From Coleofasciculus sp. LEGE 07092 (GTDB lineage: Bacteria; Cyanobacteriota; Cyanobacteriia; Cyanobacteriales; Coleofasciculaceae): a stretch of DNA of 62,936 nucleotides. The stretch lies in assembly GCF_015207375.1 (NCBI RefSeq), contig NZ_JADEWY010000020.1, positions 1 to 62,936 of the forward strand, in the 5' to 3' direction. Positions 37,701 to 47,269 of the stretch are shown here, piece by piece (position 1 is the first letter of the stretch; every line of letters starts with the position of its first letter). Made by a program: the position numbers and the translations under genes. Under the pieces are notes generated by a model. That model saw only the letters and a list, made by a program, of their open reading frames with translations. It did no database searches and had not been told where the DNA came from.

Positions 37701-37967
37701 TTCTCTAAGGGTAGCCTCTGATACTGGTCTTTGGAAATCGCAGACTACAGCAATAGGCGCTTCAGTTTCGTCTCCGTTAGGATTTGCTGCCAGCACTCCT
37801 ACTTGTACACCAGCCCCATCTGGAAGGTTTCTGATAGTTCTTTCCAGTTTTTCTCGAGCAAGCTGCGCATAAATACTCGATCCAGCCCCAGATGGTTGCC
37901 AAATTTGACTGGGATTGGGCCAGTAAAGCTTCTCATGAGCCAGTTCTAGTAGTCCAGACTGCGGCAT
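34797..37967 (-). CDS. Eco57I-like N6-adenine DNA methylase
   Basis: Protein of 1056 residues. SAM-binding motif X/I: HYTPGHIVDFIL (about 354-366) and ILDPACGSGIFLVKAFQ (383-391 core); catalytic motif IV NAPW at 497-500 in YDLVIGNAPWGKNS, a variant of NPPY/F. About 350 N-terminal residues form a separate domain (start MPQSGLLELAHEKLYW) without an obvious PD-(D/E)XK site, and a further C-terminal domain follows residue 900. No specificity subunit or translocase is adjacent. It is coupled to the nuclease-like gene downstream, suggesting a two-gene modification/restriction pair. HIP1 octamers, frequent in neighbours, were not seen in this gene, hinting at acquisition. Confidence 0.85.
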   Translation of the reverse strand: MPQSGLLELAHEKLYWPNPSQIWQPSGAGSSIYAQLAREKLERTIRNLPDGAGVQVGVLAANPNGDETEAPIAVVCDFQRPVSEATLRETYRLAWSFSRSPSLITSEPDRLRVWTCYEEPPTESDILTPVDEISRRELESLGQPSLSQQAAETLRLHWADLVSGQFFQEHKERFQRSHSADQMLLSNLKSVRRQLRRLNLDYDTIHDLLARIIFIQFLFDRKDSQGNPALNAEFLAHLHEIGELSVRYRDLPEILKNHRDTYKFFRWLNDKFNGDLFPGKGATETEREAEWQAEERKVTQRHLNLLTEFVSGELEMESGQRCLWPQYSFDAIPLDFISSIYEEFVRENDSDISVHYTPGHIVDFILDGVLPWDSEVWDVKILDPACGSGIFLVKAFQRLIHRWKKAHPGEEITSNILQSLLECNLFGVDVNRQAVRVASFSLYLTMCDEIDPRHYWQEVHFPILRKRRLIDKDFFREDIEGFRTVADAAKYDLVIGNAPWGKNSMTSLAKSWAKENEWISPYGNIGPLFLSKAAALTKASGKISMMQPALALIFNQVTTAKKFREKLFSEFKIEEIVNLAALRFGLFKEAISPACIITMSSIPPDDKPLTYICPKPVRTNEDDYRIVMELQDINIIYQQEAIIDPLVWTALMWGGRRDLALLRRLKQLNSLAKLENSQIAVSAQGIIRGNRKERHEALLERRILKEKKFPDRTFIYLNTELLDINEDPYAERPRKEKSSAFESPQLIIKQSWQADSKRFQSAIAELDRQTNKGIICSESYVSVHVYEEDISVLEAACLSYNSKLSVYYLLLSSGRFASYIPEVKPGDLLHVPIPDPRPGLVQNIETIDDVDRCIRQAFSFKDSEWILIEDLFNYTLPDFKGDGSSPGRQKTCRSAQRQSHRQIEPELSVYCEYFLRVLKAGFGQDKNVCATIFQEQNITHLPVRLVAIHLNRPNCEGVNIEPVDSLELLERLERLNQMFLEKGNTEDGGIFYQRVAKVYDSVQWNGLTVPTIYLIKPDKIRYWTRSMALRDADEVAADIMMSRTELDRELQVVEKS

Positions 37968-38064
37968 ACGATTGGTTCGCGGTAGCAGAGTGTAACTTTA
38001 CCTTAAGGCTATCTTTGCCACCTGAGTCATTGTTCTCTGCTACTAAGCTACAGTATCCTCCTTA

Positions 38065-38299
38065 AGATGATGAAGTCTTCTGGGTTCAGCAAGATTGGAA
38101 AGACTTTCCGGAGAAAATGCCATTAGCCCTCAAGGTGGCGGGGAATAAGGGCAAAGATGTAGGTCAATACATCCTGCTGGTAATACCCCCACTGTCTGAA
38201 ATTGTTAACGAAGTCTGGGAAACAGCAGAAAAATCTCCAGGGGTGGATTTTGAAAGTTTTAAGCAACGGGCTAAAGCTAACTATACCAAAGTGGCATAG
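38065..38299 (+). pseudogene. Unrecognised gene fragment
   Basis: A frame beginning right after a stop encodes DDEVFWVQQDWKDFPEK, then an ATG at 38117 and a 60-residue stretch (PLALKVAGNKGKDVGQYILL ... VDFESFKQRAKANYTKVA). It reads like the coherent C-terminal end of a soluble protein whose 5' part is gone. Family not recognised; it could alternatively be a short complete gene from 38117, where GGAGAA sits too close to the ATG. Confidence 0.35.
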
Positions 38300-38534
38300 T
38301 AGAAAAGATGGTCAACCTAACAGCATCTCAGCTCAATTGCCATGAAATCTGCTACCCCTAAAGGAGAGATTGTCAGCAAAGCTGGGAAAATCTGCCCAAA
38401 TTTCCCTCTATACCCCCGCAGAGAGGATATCACCTTCACTCAGAGACGAGACAAAAGCCGAGTTTTTGTAATATCATCCTTTAGAGAGATGTATAGTTTC
38501 TGCCTCTGCCTCCACCAAGCAATTTTCTGGAAGT

Positions 38535-38852
38535 ATGGATAATCAAACCCTGAGCCTTCAGCTAGACAAGCGAGTAATTTCCTTATGGCTTGATTCCTTA
38601 GATAGTCTGCACAGGGAAGCGCTGCAACCCTGCGAAATAACACTTGAAACCTACAAACTGAAAAATAGCTTAGGAGTGTTATTACAATATCGCACAATCC
38701 GGATTGAATGCTTCGCTGAAGCATTGCGAAATGCCTTAATGATTGGATACCGCTACTATGCAACCAAATCTCATAGCTTGGGATTTGATGTCTGCTTGAG
38801 CGTGAATGGGGAATGGTCTGTGGCTTACAATGGCGGAGCGCTCACTAACTAG
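38535..38852 (+). CDS. Hypothetical protein, 105 aa
   Basis: Soluble protein starting MDNQTLSLQLDKRVISLWLD, with a predicted helix followed by strands (SHSLGFDVCLSVNGEWSVAY). Weak ribosome site GGAAG four bases upstream. No motif recognised. Codon use is unremarkable and the frame is uninterrupted, but it lies in an accessory stretch next to a gene fragment, so its reality is uncertain. Confidence 0.45.
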   Translation: MDNQTLSLQLDKRVISLWLDSLDSLHREALQPCEITLETYKLKNSLGVLLQYRTIRIECFAEALRNALMIGYRYYATKSHSLGFDVCLSVNGEWSVAYNGGALTN

Positions 38853-39187
38853 CCGCCAAATGCTGAAGAATAGGCAAAAGGGCAAGGGAACACACCAACA
38901 CCCCTTTGCCCGATTCAATGGGGAATAGCGCTCTTTTGTCACTCTAGGCGGAGAAAAAGTGGAAATCGGCAGCATTGTGATTGAAGAGAATAGCGCTAGA
39001 GGATCGATTTATAAAAGAAACTAATCGGGTAAAGCCCACTTCTAACACCACAATAGGAAAGACTTCTAACCCAAAATTAAAAAGATTGAAACCAATAAAG
39101 GGTTGTAGAAATAAGTAATGCTCGTCCATTTTCCCCAATCTCCTGAAACAATAAAAGTGTGAGTTAAACACTTAGGAGATTGAGACA
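38853..39187. other. Intergenic, nothing recognised
   Basis: About 335 bases. A short start-less frame (TLGGEKVEIGSIVIEENSAR) near 38940-39020 may be a remnant but cannot be assigned. AGGAGATTGAGACA precedes the response-regulator ATG at 39188. Confidence 0.35.
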
Positions 39188-39850
39188 ATGGCGAATGCCA
39201 GGATTTTAATCGTGGATGATGAGAAAAATATTCGGCAGGTGATCGCTCAGTCGTTAGACCCCTTAGACTATCAGATTATGACTGCTGTTGATGGTGAGGA
39301 TGCCCTCAAACAGTTACAAACCGAAGACTACGACCTAATTCTGCTAGATCTGAGAATGCCGGGAATGGATGGCTTAGAGGTACTGCGACGTGTTGTTGAG
39401 ATGCAGTCGGATATCCAAGTCATTATTATTTCGGGACACGGTACAGTTGAGAATGCCGTCGAAGCGATGAAATTGGGTGCAGCGGATTTTTTGGAAAAAC
39501 CCTTTACCCCACAGGAACTGCGCAACTTGGTTGCTGATGTGTTAAAGCGCGAATCTCTCAGTATGGAGCAGAATGCTGACTATAAGGGTGCTATGAAACT
39601 CGCAAAAAGCTGGGCTAACAAGCAACGATTAGATAAAGCGATCGCCCATGTTAAACAAGCAATTGGCTGTGACCCATCCCAATCTGAAGCTTTTACTCTT
39701 TTGGGCGAATTGCAGGAAGTCGATGGCAATTTCTGTGAGGCTTTAAAGAATTACCGAGTGGCAGTCAGCCTCGATCCGACCTACAAACCCGCGCAAAACA
39801 ACCTCGATCGAGTTTCGCGATCACCTAAAAATCGCCCAACAATGAAATAG
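39188..39850 (+). CDS. Response regulator with C-terminal TPR region
   Basis: 220 residues. CheY-like receiver (ILIVDDEKNIRQVI; phosphoacceptor in LILLDLRMPGMDGLEVL; ISGHGT; conserved Lys in LEKPFTPQEL), followed by about two TPR units (KAIAHVKQAIGCDPSQSEAF; FCEALKNYRVAVSLDPTYKP). No DNA-binding domain, so output is by protein interaction. AGGAG upstream supports the start. No histidine kinase is adjacent; the short KdpD-like gene downstream lacks a kinase. Confidence 0.92.
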   Translation: MANARILIVDDEKNIRQVIAQSLDPLDYQIMTAVDGEDALKQLQTEDYDLILLDLRMPGMDGLEVLRRVVEMQSDIQVIIISGHGTVENAVEAMKLGAADFLEKPFTPQELRNLVADVLKRESLSMEQNADYKGAMKLAKSWANKQRLDKAIAHVKQAIGCDPSQSEAFTLLGELQEVDGNFCEALKNYRVAVSLDPTYKPAQNNLDRVSRSPKNRPTMK

Positions 39851-39944
39851 CTCATGGGATTATTAATGAAAAGCATCACTGTGAGTATTTAATTTACCTA
39901 ATGCATAAGCTTATTGTCAGGTATACTATCTTAATTTTATCAAA

Positions 39945-41084
39945 ATGATTAGTAAGGACAAACTCATTGAGCAGTCTGCTTCATCTGCCTCTTACGAACC
40001 CCCGATAAGCAGTCGAGGAAAGCATCGAATGTATATTGGTATGGCTCCGGGGGCTGGCAAGACTTACCGAATGTTACAAGAAGCTCACAAACTGAGGACA
40101 CAAGGGATTGATGTTGTCATTGGTTTGCTGGAAACTCATGGACGCCAAGAAACCGCAGAAGTGGCTGAGGAACTGGAAACTCTACCCCTATTGAAAATCC
40201 AGCAAGACAACACCACACTGACGGAAATGGATACCGATGCTGTTCTGGCGCGTCAACCGCAACTCGTTCTCGTTGATGAACTGGCGCATACCAACGTATC
40301 CGGTTTGCCCCGCGAAAAGCGCTACCAGGATGTTGAGATAATTCTGGCAGCCGGAATTAATGTCTTTTCCACCGTTAATATCCAGCACTTAGAAAGCCTC
40401 AATGACTTAGTGGCAAAAATTACCGGGGTTGTCGTCCGAGAACGGATACCCGATCGCCTTTTAGACGAGGCGGATGAAGTAGTTATTGTTGATGTGACAC
40501 CAGAAACGATAAAAGAGCGATTGATAGAAGGCAAAATCTATGCCCCTGAAAAAATAGAACAATCCCTCCAAAACTTCTTCCAGCGGCGCAACTTAGTTGC
40601 CTTGCGGGAGTTGGCGTTGCGGGAAGTCGCTGACAACCTCGAACAAGCAGCCGAATCCTTGACACCAAGCGATCGCTATTGCAGCGTCCACGAGCGGGTT
40701 TTGGTGTGTGTTTCGACTTATGCGAATTCGTCTCAACTTCTGCGACGAGGAGCGCGGCTCGCTAGCCAAATGCGATCGCGTCTCTATGCCTTGTACGTTG
40801 CTCATCCAGAGCGTTTTTTGACTAAGGATGAAAGCCTGTATATCGAGATGTGTAAGCAGTTTTGCCAGCAATTTGGGGGTGAGTTCCTGCGGGTGACTAG
40901 CTCAAATACTCCGAAAGCGATCGCTGATACGGCATTCAAGTACCATATCACTCAAGTTGTGCTAGGGCAAAGTCAAAAATCTCGCTGGCAGTTATTATTG
41001 CGCGGTTCTACCGTTCAACAGTTGACGCGGTATCTCACAGATGTAGATTTGCACATCATTGCTACACAAAAATCTCGTTCCTAA
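39945..41084 (+). CDS. kdpD: Short KdpD-like protein (sensor N-domain and Usp domain, no kinase)
   Basis: 379 residues covering only the cytoplasmic N-terminal half of KdpD: P-loop GMAPGAGKTYRMLQEA, LVDELAHTNVSG, STVNIQHLESLND and the universal-stress-protein-like part (VHERVLVCVSTYANSSQLLR ... LLLRGSTVQQLTRYL). The four-helix membrane region and histidine kinase are absent. Similar short KdpD proteins are known from Anabaena. No kdpABC lies in the window. Control of K+ uptake is inferred from homology only. Confidence 0.88.
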   Translation: MISKDKLIEQSASSASYEPPISSRGKHRMYIGMAPGAGKTYRMLQEAHKLRTQGIDVVIGLLETHGRQETAEVAEELETLPLLKIQQDNTTLTEMDTDAVLARQPQLVLVDELAHTNVSGLPREKRYQDVEIILAAGINVFSTVNIQHLESLNDLVAKITGVVVRERIPDRLLDEADEVVIVDVTPETIKERLIEGKIYAPEKIEQSLQNFFQRRNLVALRELALREVADNLEQAAESLTPSDRYCSVHERVLVCVSTYANSSQLLRRGARLASQMRSRLYALYVAHPERFLTKDESLYIEMCKQFCQQFGGEFLRVTSSNTPKAIADTAFKYHITQVVLGQSQKSRWQLLLRGSTVQQLTRYLTDVDLHIIATQKSRS

Positions 41085-41171
41085 GGAATTCGCAAAATTT
41101 TAATTAGTCCAAACTCGAATTTCAAAAGACTTTAGGCTTATCTCCATTTTTGATTAAAAAGCTACGCCTTA

Positions 41172-41513
41172 GTGACTCAGAGCAGCCGTTTTAAAAAAAT
41201 GAAAAATTTAATAATATTTCTCACAACCTCCTTTATTGTGAGGGTTTTTATTTGGGTTCCCCTAAGGTTTTGGTTCCTCAGAATTTTTGGGTTGTATGTG
41301 GGAAGTCATCTCTTTAATTTTGTCGGAGGACTTTTAGTCCTCTACTTTCTAGAGAGATTTTTTGTCCTCTTCCAAGTAGATGATGGACGGGGTTTAGTCG
41401 GAGTGTTCATTCCTGAGTGGGTTGAGAAACCCGTCACTCTCTTTATTTTCAAGGTTACTCGACCTTTTAGGAAGCAGTGGTTCATCTTCAAAAACCGCTA
41501 TCCCCCGCAATAA
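41172..41513 (+). CDS. Small membrane protein, unknown (113 aa)
   Basis: Two or three hydrophobic segments (LIIFLTTSFIVRVFIWVPL; LFNFVGGLLVLYFLERFFVL) and an aromatic, basic C-terminus (VTRPFRKQWFIFKNRYPP). GTG at 41172 or ATG at 41199 (MKNLIIFLTT) are both possible and neither has a clear ribosome site. No family recognised. Confidence 0.5.
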   Translation: MTQSSRFKKMKNLIIFLTTSFIVRVFIWVPLRFWFLRIFGLYVGSHLFNFVGGLLVLYFLERFFVLFQVDDGRGLVGVFIPEWVEKPVTLFIFKVTRPFRKQWFIFKNRYPPQ

Positions 41514-41560
41514 TTGCGTGCAGGGGTGCAAGGGAGCAGGGAAGATGGGGGAATTTTAAT

Positions 41561-41595
41561 CCCTACTCCCTACTCCCTACTCCCCACTCCCTACT
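41561..41595. repeat. Heptamer tandem repeat CCCTACT x5
   Basis: Five CCCTACT-type heptamers (fourth is CCCCACT) ending four bases from the glutamate synthase stop codon. Same class as 22854-22881. Confidence 0.85.
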
Positions 41596-41598
41596 CTG

Positions 41599-44500
41599 TT
41601 ACTGAACCGAACTCAACTGCCGTTCTTTCACTGCCTCAGGATTTGCTTCTGGAGTATCTTCCTCTGAAGGCGGCACGACTTGCCAGAATTTCGGTAGATA
41701 GTCAGACCAGTTTGCCAGAATTAGCTTGGCTTTAGCGCTACCCGTTCGGTCAGCATGGGCTTGAATCAACTCTTTGAGCTGTTGCTCCCCAGCCGATGTT
41801 GTTACCCGTTGCATCTTGACAATTTCCGGGTTAACTTTTGCCGGGAAACTGCCATCTTCATCCAAGAAGTATGCCAAACCGCCGGTCATGCCAGCACCAA
41901 CATTACGACCGACATGACCCAAAACCACAACAACACCACCGGTCATATATTCGCAACAGTGGTCGCCAGCACCTTCAATGACAGCTTGACCTTTGGAGTT
42001 GCGGACGGCAAACCGCTCACCTGCACCACCATTGGCAAACAGAGTACCGCCAGTAGCACCGTAGAGGCAGGTATTGCCCACAATCACATTTTCGGCGGGG
42101 TCGTAGGTGGCATCGGCTGGAGGCTTGATAATAATCTCACCACCATGCATACCCTTGCCGACGTAATCGTTGGCTTCACCGGTCAAGATTAGCGTCATAC
42201 CGGGGAGATTAAAGGCACCAAAGCTTTGACCAGCAGCACCCTTGAAGTTAAGGGTAATTTGCCCCTCAAAGCCAGTGTTTCCGTATTGCTTGGCGATCGC
42301 ACCCGCCAACCTTGCTCCTACGGTTCGGTCAGTATTGACAACGTTTAGAGTCTTAGTCACAGACCCTTGGTTGCAGAGGCAAGATTGAATACCCTCATCT
42401 GCCAGCAGTCGATCGTCGAGGACGGGTCCGTTGCTGTGAACCTCTTCATGCTGAAGCCAACTACGCTCACTCCGGGTATCGGGTAAATCAGTTAGGCACT
42501 TCACCGTCAACGTTGAAGTCTTGGTCAGCGTAACATTCTCCCGCGCCTTCAATAAGTCAGCCCGACCGATGACCTCTTCTAATTTCCGATACCCCAAGCG
42601 TGCCAAGAGCGATCGCACTTCCTCGGCTACAAAGTAGAAGAAGTTCACCACATTCTCTGGCATTCCCGTAAACCGCTTACGCAGGTGTTCCTGCTGCGTA
42701 GCAACCCCAACCGGACAGTTATTGGTGTGGCAAATTCGCGCCATGATGCAGCCTTCGGCAATCATCGACACGGAACCAAAGCCATATTCTTCAGCTCCCA
42801 TCAACGCTGCCATCACGACATCCCAACCCGTCTTGAAGCCCCCATCTGCCCGTAGCAGAACGCGATCGCGCAGTTGATTTTCCATCAACACCCGATGCAC
42901 TTCCGTCACACCCAGTTCCCAAGGCACTCCAGCGTGCTTAATAGAACTCAGCGGAGATGCCCCGGTTCCGCCATCGTGACCGGAAATTTGGATGACATCG
43001 GCATTCGCCTTGGCTACCCCAGCCGCAACTGTACCGATACCGATTTCTGCCACTAGCTTCACCGACACGTGAGCTTGGGGATTGATTTGGTGCAGATCAA
43101 AAATCAATTGCGCCAAATCCTCAATAGAATAAATATCGTGGTGAGGGGGTGGTGAAATCAGCGGCACTCCTGGCTTAGAGCGCCGTAGCATCGCAATATA
43201 AGGGCTAACCTTTTTACCCGGTAACTGACCCCCTTCTCCCGGCTTGGCACCCTGAGCGATTTTGATTTCCAGTTGTTTGCCACTCATCAGGTACTCCGGC
43301 GTCACCCCAAAGCGACCTGATGCCACCTGCTTGGTTGCTGAACTTGCGGTATCTCCATTCCGCAAACCTTTCAGATGAGGCAGGGTGGGAGAATTTCCGC
43401 TTTCATCCACATCATCCAGTATTTTGAAGCGAACAGGGTCTTCGCCGCCTTCACCAGAGTTGGACTTGCCACCGATACGATTCATTGCGATCGCTAAGGT
43501 TTCATGTGCCTCCCGCGATAGGGAGCCCAGAGACATCGCACCCGTACAGAACCGCTGCACAATATCCGCCACGGGTTCGACTTCCTCAACTGGGATGGGA
43601 GTGCGATCGCTCTTGAAGTCCAACAAATCCCGCAACGCCGTTACGGGACGTTCTTCTAAGTATTTCTTGTAGACTTCGTAGTGGTCGTAAGCCTCCTGTT
43701 CTGAAGCGGTTGTCTGTTTACCGTTACTCGTAGACTGAACCCTGAGCGACTTGTCCTGAGCGACTTGTCCTGAGCGATGTCGAAGGATGTCGAAGGAAGC
43801 CGAAGGGTTAATGCTTCGGCTTCGCTCAGCAGAGGAAACAGCCTTATGCAGCGCCTTCGCCATTTCCGGGCTATTCATGTGATATTCCCCACCCGGACGG
43901 TACTGGATAAACCCGAAGTTTTCCAGTTTCTTGCCACTCAATTCCGGGAAGGCTCGCTGATGGAAGGAAATAACTTCCTGTGCCAACTCAGCAACGCTCA
44001 AACCACCCAAGCGGGAAGTCGTACCAGCAAACGCCAGTTTTAGCAAGTCTGAACCAATACCAATCGCCTCAAAAATTTGCGCTCCTTGGTAAGACGACAG
44101 CAAGGAAATGCCCATCTTCGAGAGAATTTTCAACAAACCGGCTTCTACTGCCTTGCGGTAGTTTTTCTGAGCTTCTTCGATGGTGATGCTCTCCAGTCTG
44201 CCCCGTTCCATCAGTTTCTGAGTCTTAGAATCTGACCACCAACTGCGCACGGATTCCCAAGCGAGGTAGGGACAAATTGCCGAAGCACCGTAACCAATCA
44301 AGCAGGCGAAGTGATGGGTACTCCAGCATTGAGCCGTTTCCACCACAATCGATGCCTTCATCCGCAGCCCCTGGCGGATTAGGTGGTGGTGAACAGCACC
44401 CACTGCCAATAGAGGTGGGATATAACTGTGGCTTTCCCTTGCACCGCCGTTAATGCTGAGCGAAGCCGAAGCATTGACCCTGAGCGACTTGTCCTGAGCG

Positions 44501-46536
44501 AAGTCGAAGGAAGTCGAAGGGTCAATCTTATCACTCAGAACCAGAATTTTAGACCCGGCTTTCACGGCTTCTGCCGCTTGGTCGCGCAAACGGTGTACGG
44601 CGACTTCGAGTCCCCCTGGACCTGTGGCAATTTCAAACAAGGTAGACAGTTGGGTTGTCTTAAACTCGGAGGTTTTCACCACCTCCAACTCTGCCTCGTT
44701 GAGTACAGGACTCTTCAGCTTCAAAAGTCGAGCATATTCGGGTTTGGCTTCGAGTAAATTGCCCCGTTCACCTAGCTCAATGCTCAGGGACATTACCAAA
44801 CTTTCCCGTAGAGGGTCGATGGGTGGGTTGGTGACTTGGGCAAAGCGTTGCTTGAAGTAGTCGTAGAGCAAGCGTGGCTTATTAGAGAGTACCGCCAAGG
44901 GAATGTCATCGCCCATGCAGAAGGTGGCTTCTTTTCCTTGAGCGACCATGGGCTGGAGTATCATCTCGATATCCTCAGCCGTATAGCCAAAGGCAGTTTG
45001 TTGGCGCAGTAACTCTCGCTCTTGAAGCTGGGGAGTTGATTCAAAGGATTGCGGCTGCAAAACCTGGCGGTGCTGCGCCAGCCATTCCCCATAGGGCAGG
45101 GCTTTTGCTACTCGCTGTTTGATTTCCCAGTTTTTGAGAATTTCGTGGTTTTCTAAGTCCACAGCAATCATCTGCCCTGGTCCAAGCCTACCCTTTTCGA
45201 TAATTTCGGCTTCGGGTAAGTCTACAACCCCAGCTTCTGAGGATACGACCACATAACCATCCCGCGTAATGCTATAACGCGCTGGTCGCAGTCCGTTACG
45301 GTCAAGGGTTGCTCCTACGGTTTTTCCATCGCTGAATACTAATAGAGCTGGACCGTCCCAGGCTTCCTGAATACCGCTGTAGTATTCGTAAAAATCGATA
45401 ATCTCCGGGTAGTTTTCCAAATCCGGTTGATTTTGGTACGCCTCTGGCACCATAATCATCAATGCTTCTACAGGGCTGCGTCCGGAACGCACCAATAACT
45501 CCAGCACGTTGTCTAAGGTTGCCGAATCACTGTTGTCAGGATTGACAATGGGTTTAAGGTCTTCTAATTCTGTATGAGGGGCTTCGGCAGGCATTTCCAG
45601 GGCTGCTTCTTGAGTCCTGATTTCTGACTCTTGAGTCGGGCTTCCCCATAGCGGATGGCTTAAATCTGCTTCACGAGCCATCATCCAGTTGATATTTCCC
45701 AACAGTGTATTAATCTCGCCGTTGTGTCCCAACAGTCGCATGGGTTGAGCGAGGGGCCACTTGGGCATTGTGTTGGTACTGAAGCGTCGGTGATAAACGG
45801 CAAAGGTGCTTTGGTAGTCAGGATTTTTTAAGTCTGTGTAAAATTCTCCTAGCACGACTGAACGCACCATGCCTTTGTAGACAATTGTGCGGTTGGAGAA
45901 CGAGCAAATGTAAAAATCGTCAGACCACTTTAGTCTTCCTTCCGTTTCTAAAGCTTTGCCAATTTGACGGCGAAATCTAAACAAAGTTCGCTCTAGATCA
46001 TCGCCCCGTTCGCCCATGGAACTCACAAACACCTGCTCGATTTGGGGCAGATTTTCTCGCGCTTGCGAACCAACAACCGACTCTTGCACGGGAACTTTTC
46101 GCCAGCCTAAAACAGTCAAGTTATCTTGTTTTAATACGTTCTCCACTGTTTCGCGGGCTTTCCTCACAAGCGTTCCATCTCTGGGTAGAAACACCATACC
46201 CACTCCCAACTGCTCAGTCGGTGGCATGGTAATTCCTTGCTCGGCAAACCAAGGCTCGAATAGTTTCCAGGGAATGGCAGTCATTAAACCTGCACCATCC
46301 CCAGAGTCTTGGTCAGCACTACAAGCTCCTCGATGTTCCAGGCAACCCAGAGCAATTAATGCCTGTTCGATTAACTTGTGGCTGGCAGTACCTGCGGTTG
46401 AAGCAATAAAGCCAACGCCGCAGGCATCTCGTTCTTCGACCAACCATCGTTGACCTGGATAAGGCATATCGCCTCGATTCCCAAGATGATCGTATTGATT
46501 TTTGGTGATGCTCCTGTTTTCCATCGGATGATTCAC
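41599..46536 (-). CDS. glsF: Ferredoxin-type glutamate synthase (GOGAT), with repeat-derived insertions
   Basis: Large-subunit GOGAT of 1645 residues. Short propeptide, then catalytic Cys-39 ([16 protein letters not shown]) of the Ntn glutaminase domain; FMN domain with the 3Fe-4S cysteines ([20 protein letters not shown]); C-terminal GXGXG helix domain ([20 protein letters not shown]). It makes two glutamates from 2-oxoglutarate and glutamine. The tail [17 protein letters not shown] and lack of an adjacent gltD favour the ferredoxin enzyme over NADH GltB. It is longer than the usual ~1550 because two in-frame segments encode repeat DNA ([19 protein letters not shown] and [20 protein letters not shown] regions). 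GTG start with ATG four codons later; no clear Shine-Dalgarno. Confidence 0.93.
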   Translation of the reverse strand: MNHPMENRSITKNQYDHLGNRGDMPYPGQRWLVEERDACGVGFIASTAGTASHKLIEQALIALGCLEHRGACSADQDSGDGAGLMTAIPWKLFEPWFAEQGITMPPTEQLGVGMVFLPRDGTLVRKARETVENVLKQDNLTVLGWRKVPVQESVVGSQARENLPQIEQVFVSSMGERGDDLERTLFRFRRQIGKALETEGRLKWSDDFYICSFSNRTIVYKGMVRSVVLGEFYTDLKNPDYQSTFAVYHRRFSTNTMPKWPLAQPMRLLGHNGEINTLLGNINWMMAREADLSHPLWGSPTQESEIRTQEAALEMPAEAPHTELEDLKPIVNPDNSDSATLDNVLELLVRSGRSPVEALMIMVPEAYQNQPDLENYPEIIDFYEYYSGIQEAWDGPALLVFSDGKTVGATLDRNGLRPARYSITRDGYVVVSSEAGVVDLPEAEIIEKGRLGPGQMIAVDLENHEILKNWEIKQRVAKALPYGEWLAQHRQVLQPQSFESTPQLQERELLRQQTAFGYTAEDIEMILQPMVAQGKEATFCMGDDIPLAVLSNKPRLLYDYFKQRFAQVTNPPIDPLRESLVMSLSIELGERGNLLEAKPEYARLLKLKSPVLNEAELEVVKTSEFKTTQLSTLFEIATGPGGLEVAVHRLRDQAAEAVKAGSKILVLSDKIDPSTSFDFAQDKSLRVNASASLSINGGARESHSYIPPLLAVGAVHHHLIRQGLRMKASIVVETAQCWSTHHFACLIGYGASAICPYLAWESVRSWWSDSKTQKLMERGRLESITIEEAQKNYRKAVEAGLLKILSKMGISLLSSYQGAQIFEAIGIGSDLLKLAFAGTTSRLGGLSVAELAQEVISFHQRAFPELSGKKLENFGFIQYRPGGEYHMNSPEMAKALHKAVSSAERSRSINPSASFDILRHRSGQVAQDKSLRVQSTSNGKQTTASEQEAYDHYEVYKKYLEERPVTALRDLLDFKSDRTPIPVEEVEPVADIVQRFCTGAMSLGSLSREAHETLAIAMNRIGGKSNSGEGGEDPVRFKILDDVDESGNSPTLPHLKGLRNGDTASSATKQVASGRFGVTPEYLMSGKQLEIKIAQGAKPGEGGQLPGKKVSPYIAMLRRSKPGVPLISPPPHHDIYSIEDLAQLIFDLHQINPQAHVSVKLVAEIGIGTVAAGVAKANADVIQISGHDGGTGASPLSSIKHAGVPWELGVTEVHRVLMENQLRDRVLLRADGGFKTGWDVVMAALMGAEEYGFGSVSMIAEGCIMARICHTNNCPVGVATQQEHLRKRFTGMPENVVNFFYFVAEEVRSLLARLGYRKLEEVIGRADLLKARENVTLTKTSTLTVKCLTDLPDTRSERSWLQHEEVHSNGPVLDDRLLADEGIQSCLCNQGSVTKTLNVVNTDRTVGARLAGAIAKQYGNTGFEGQITLNFKGAAGQSFGAFNLPGMTLILTGEANDYVGKGMHGGEIIIKPPADATYDPAENVIVGNTCLYGATGGTLFANGGAGERFAVRNSKGQAVIEGAGDHCCEYMTGGVVVVLGHVGRNVGAGMTGGLAYFLDEDGSFPAKVNPEIVKMQRVTTSAGEQQLKELIQAHADRTGSAKAKLILANWSDYLPKFWQVVPPSEEDTPEANPEAVKERQLSSVQ
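43735..43838. repeat. CTGAGCGACTTGTC-type palindromic repeat inside glsF, insertion 2
   Basis: Repeat DNA with two tandem CTGAGCGACTTGTC units, the mirror GTCGAAGGATGTCGAAGGA, and an end AATGCTTCGGCTTCGCTCAG. It is inserted in frame in the linker after ALHKAVSS, where related enzymes have a short linker before EAYDHYE. Confidence 0.8.
44450..44526. repeat. CTGAGCGACTTGTC-type palindromic repeat inside glsF, insertion 1
   Basis: ATTGACCCTGAGCGACTTGT ... AAGTCGAAGGGTCAAT: ends ATTGACCC/GGGTCAAT are inverted, preceded by GTTAATGCTGAGCGAAGCCG. Inserted in frame between VLSDKI and [10 protein letters not shown] of the glutamate synthase. Same repeat family as 43735-43838. Confidence 0.82.
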
Positions 46537-47269
46537 GTTGTTTTTGTTGTTTTTACTGATACAAATTTACAGATTTTCAGGCGGTTAACCCTCTAACAGA
46601 ATTAAGCTTGACTGCTACAAGACTTGAAGAAATTAGAAACAATTTACGTTAAAGGAGAGTCTAGGGAATACAATCTTGTGTTGATGATGGATGCGCACTA
46701 GCGTCAGTGTCTGACAAGAAAGATACATCCTCAAGTTACGCTGGATGCAATTCGACTGGAGAGGCTTGACGCTTGGAACAGCACAGAAAATTTTCAATTG
46801 TGGGTTTAGGGCTTGGGTCAACCATCTGGCGGCTGACCAGAGTGGTAAGCAGCTCTAGTGCTTGCTTCAAACTATTACAGCTCCCCCCAGATACGGACAC
46901 CCTCCTAAGTTGGGAGATTAGACATCTTACTAGGAAATACTCTCCTATCGCAATCCCCCCTATTTAGGAGTGACTACTGTAACTTTCACTACAGAAAATG
47001 ATGTACTTTACTGTATCCGTGACTTAATCGACTAGGTTTACCCTCGGTAAGACGTTTCCAATAGCAGCCCTACTGTACTGACTAGGGTAATGCCGCAGGA
47101 GGGGCAAGTTGAGCAAGCTCGGGGAAACCTCCGAAGGTGTCTTACTTAACTATTATGAAGCTCAAGCTAACAAGACGAGTGCTATTAAGTCATTATTTCT
47201 TGATATGCTGCCGAAAGCTTCAACCACCAACTTTTACAAGACCAGATTCTGGGTCAAAGAGGCTGCTAG
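46537..47269. other. Long intergenic spacer, nothing recognised
   Basis: 733 bases between the divergent glsF and NAGPA-like genes. It must hold both promoters. No RNA gene, glutamine-riboswitch-like motif, or gene remnant was recognised; the small open frames have no ribosome site or family features. Confidence 0.45.

Noticed and set aside
38342-38542. 66-codon plus-strand frame before the 105-residue hypothetical gene
   Set aside because: Low-information, Cys/Phe-rich translation without ribosome site; not supported as a gene.
46537-47269. Possible small genes or a glutamine riboswitch upstream of glsF
   Set aside because: Short frames lack ribosome sites, and no glnA-type aptamer motif was found.
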